The position numbers and the translations under genes were made by a program. From positions 1-5,308 of the forward strand of contig SXVE01000541.1 of the NCBI GenBank assembly GCA_005790265.1: a stretch of DNA of 5,308 nucleotides, read 5' to 3'. Under the pieces are notes generated by a model. The model did no database searches. It worked only from the letters and a program-made list of their open reading frames with translations, and was not told the origin of the DNA. The stretch is from Acidobacteriota bacterium. Lineage in GTDB: Bacteria > Acidobacteriota > Blastocatellia > Pyrinomonadales > Pyrinomonadaceae. Numbering within the stretch: the stretch's first letter is position 1; the number at the start of each line of letters is the position of its first letter. Positions 5,124-5,308 of the stretch are shown here, piece after piece.

Positions 5124-5308
5124 TTAAGCAAATCTGACTCGCGATTTATTCGCGTTGTGACATTCGCGGCACAAAACCGTGCGTCCGACTTTCGGCTGAA
5201 ACGGCACCTGATCGTGTTTGCCGCAGTTATCGCAGACGATTTCAAATTTTTTCGGCGCGTCGTCGCTCGCCGACGCTTTTTTCGAGCGGCATTTCGAGCA
5301 GCGCTGCG
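5124..5308 (-). CDS. Zinc-ribbon protein with CxxC pairs, C-terminal 60 residues (5' end off the right edge)
   Basis: Sixty residues in frame to a TAA at 5124-5126. Three CxxC knuckles are visible: CSKC at 3-6, CDNC at 25-28 and CREC at 46-49. The last two, spaced with VPFQPKVGR between them, form the CxxC-CxxC ribbon often found at the C-terminus of small bacterial zinc-ribbon proteins. The first, preceded by QR, looks like the second half of an upstream zinc ribbon whose other CxxC lies outside the window. The rest is basic and polar. Such proteins are often nucleic-acid or protein binding, but no specific function can be given. No terminator is seen after it other than the inverted repeat that follows at once. 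Confidence 0.8.
   Translation of the reverse strand, partial: QRCSKCRSKKASASDDAPKKFEIVCDNCGKHDQVPFQPKVGRTVLCRECHNANKSRVRFA

Overview
The window reads almost entirely on the minus strand and holds the 5' part of a potassium-uptake (Kdp) locus, followed upstream by a lipid/CoA-type gene and the end of a zinc-ribbon gene. Codon use is moderately GC-rich with AT-rich spacers, the Kdp sensor kinase is short, and the 3'-end zinc-ribbon protein is of a type I associate with Acidobacteriota/Chloroflexota. My best guess is an Acidobacteriota (Blastocatellia-like) chromosome. This is inference from gene style only, because no rRNA or marker gene is present. The signal-peptide-bearing beta-barrel gene argues for a diderm cell.

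Layout in the direction of transcription, from high to low coordinates: (1) 5308-5124, the C-terminus of a zinc-ribbon protein; (2) 5120-5029, an AT-rich spacer that is an imperfect inverted repeat; (3) 5013-4219, a crotonase-fold protein resembling PaaG-type isomerases, closed by a clear Rho-independent terminator at 4192-4159; (4) a gene-free AT-rich spacer with a plausible promoter; (5) 3997-2855, a short KdpD-type sensor kinase; (6) 2745-2056, the response regulator KdpE; (7) a spacer of about 100 bp with five hexamers spaced exactly 11 bp apart that look like KdpE half-sites, followed by a leader hairpin; (8) 1951-1595, an unknown two-helix membrane protein; (9) 1517-804, a secreted outer-membrane beta-barrel candidate; (10) 792-688, an overlooked 34-residue membrane peptide that overlaps (11) kdpF at 691-602; (12) kdpA from 509 off the left edge. 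kdpB and kdpC should lie beyond position 1.

How it fits together: KdpD senses K+ limitation or turgor and phosphorylates KdpE. KdpE would bind the repeat array at 2050-2001 and switch on a transcript that carries the two accessory envelope genes, the small peptide, kdpF, kdpA and presumably kdpBC. The least ordinary parts are the KdpE-box array, the two envelope genes placed between regulator and pump, and the tiny ORF translationally coupled to kdpF. I see no mobile element, CRISPR array, tRNA or rRNA.
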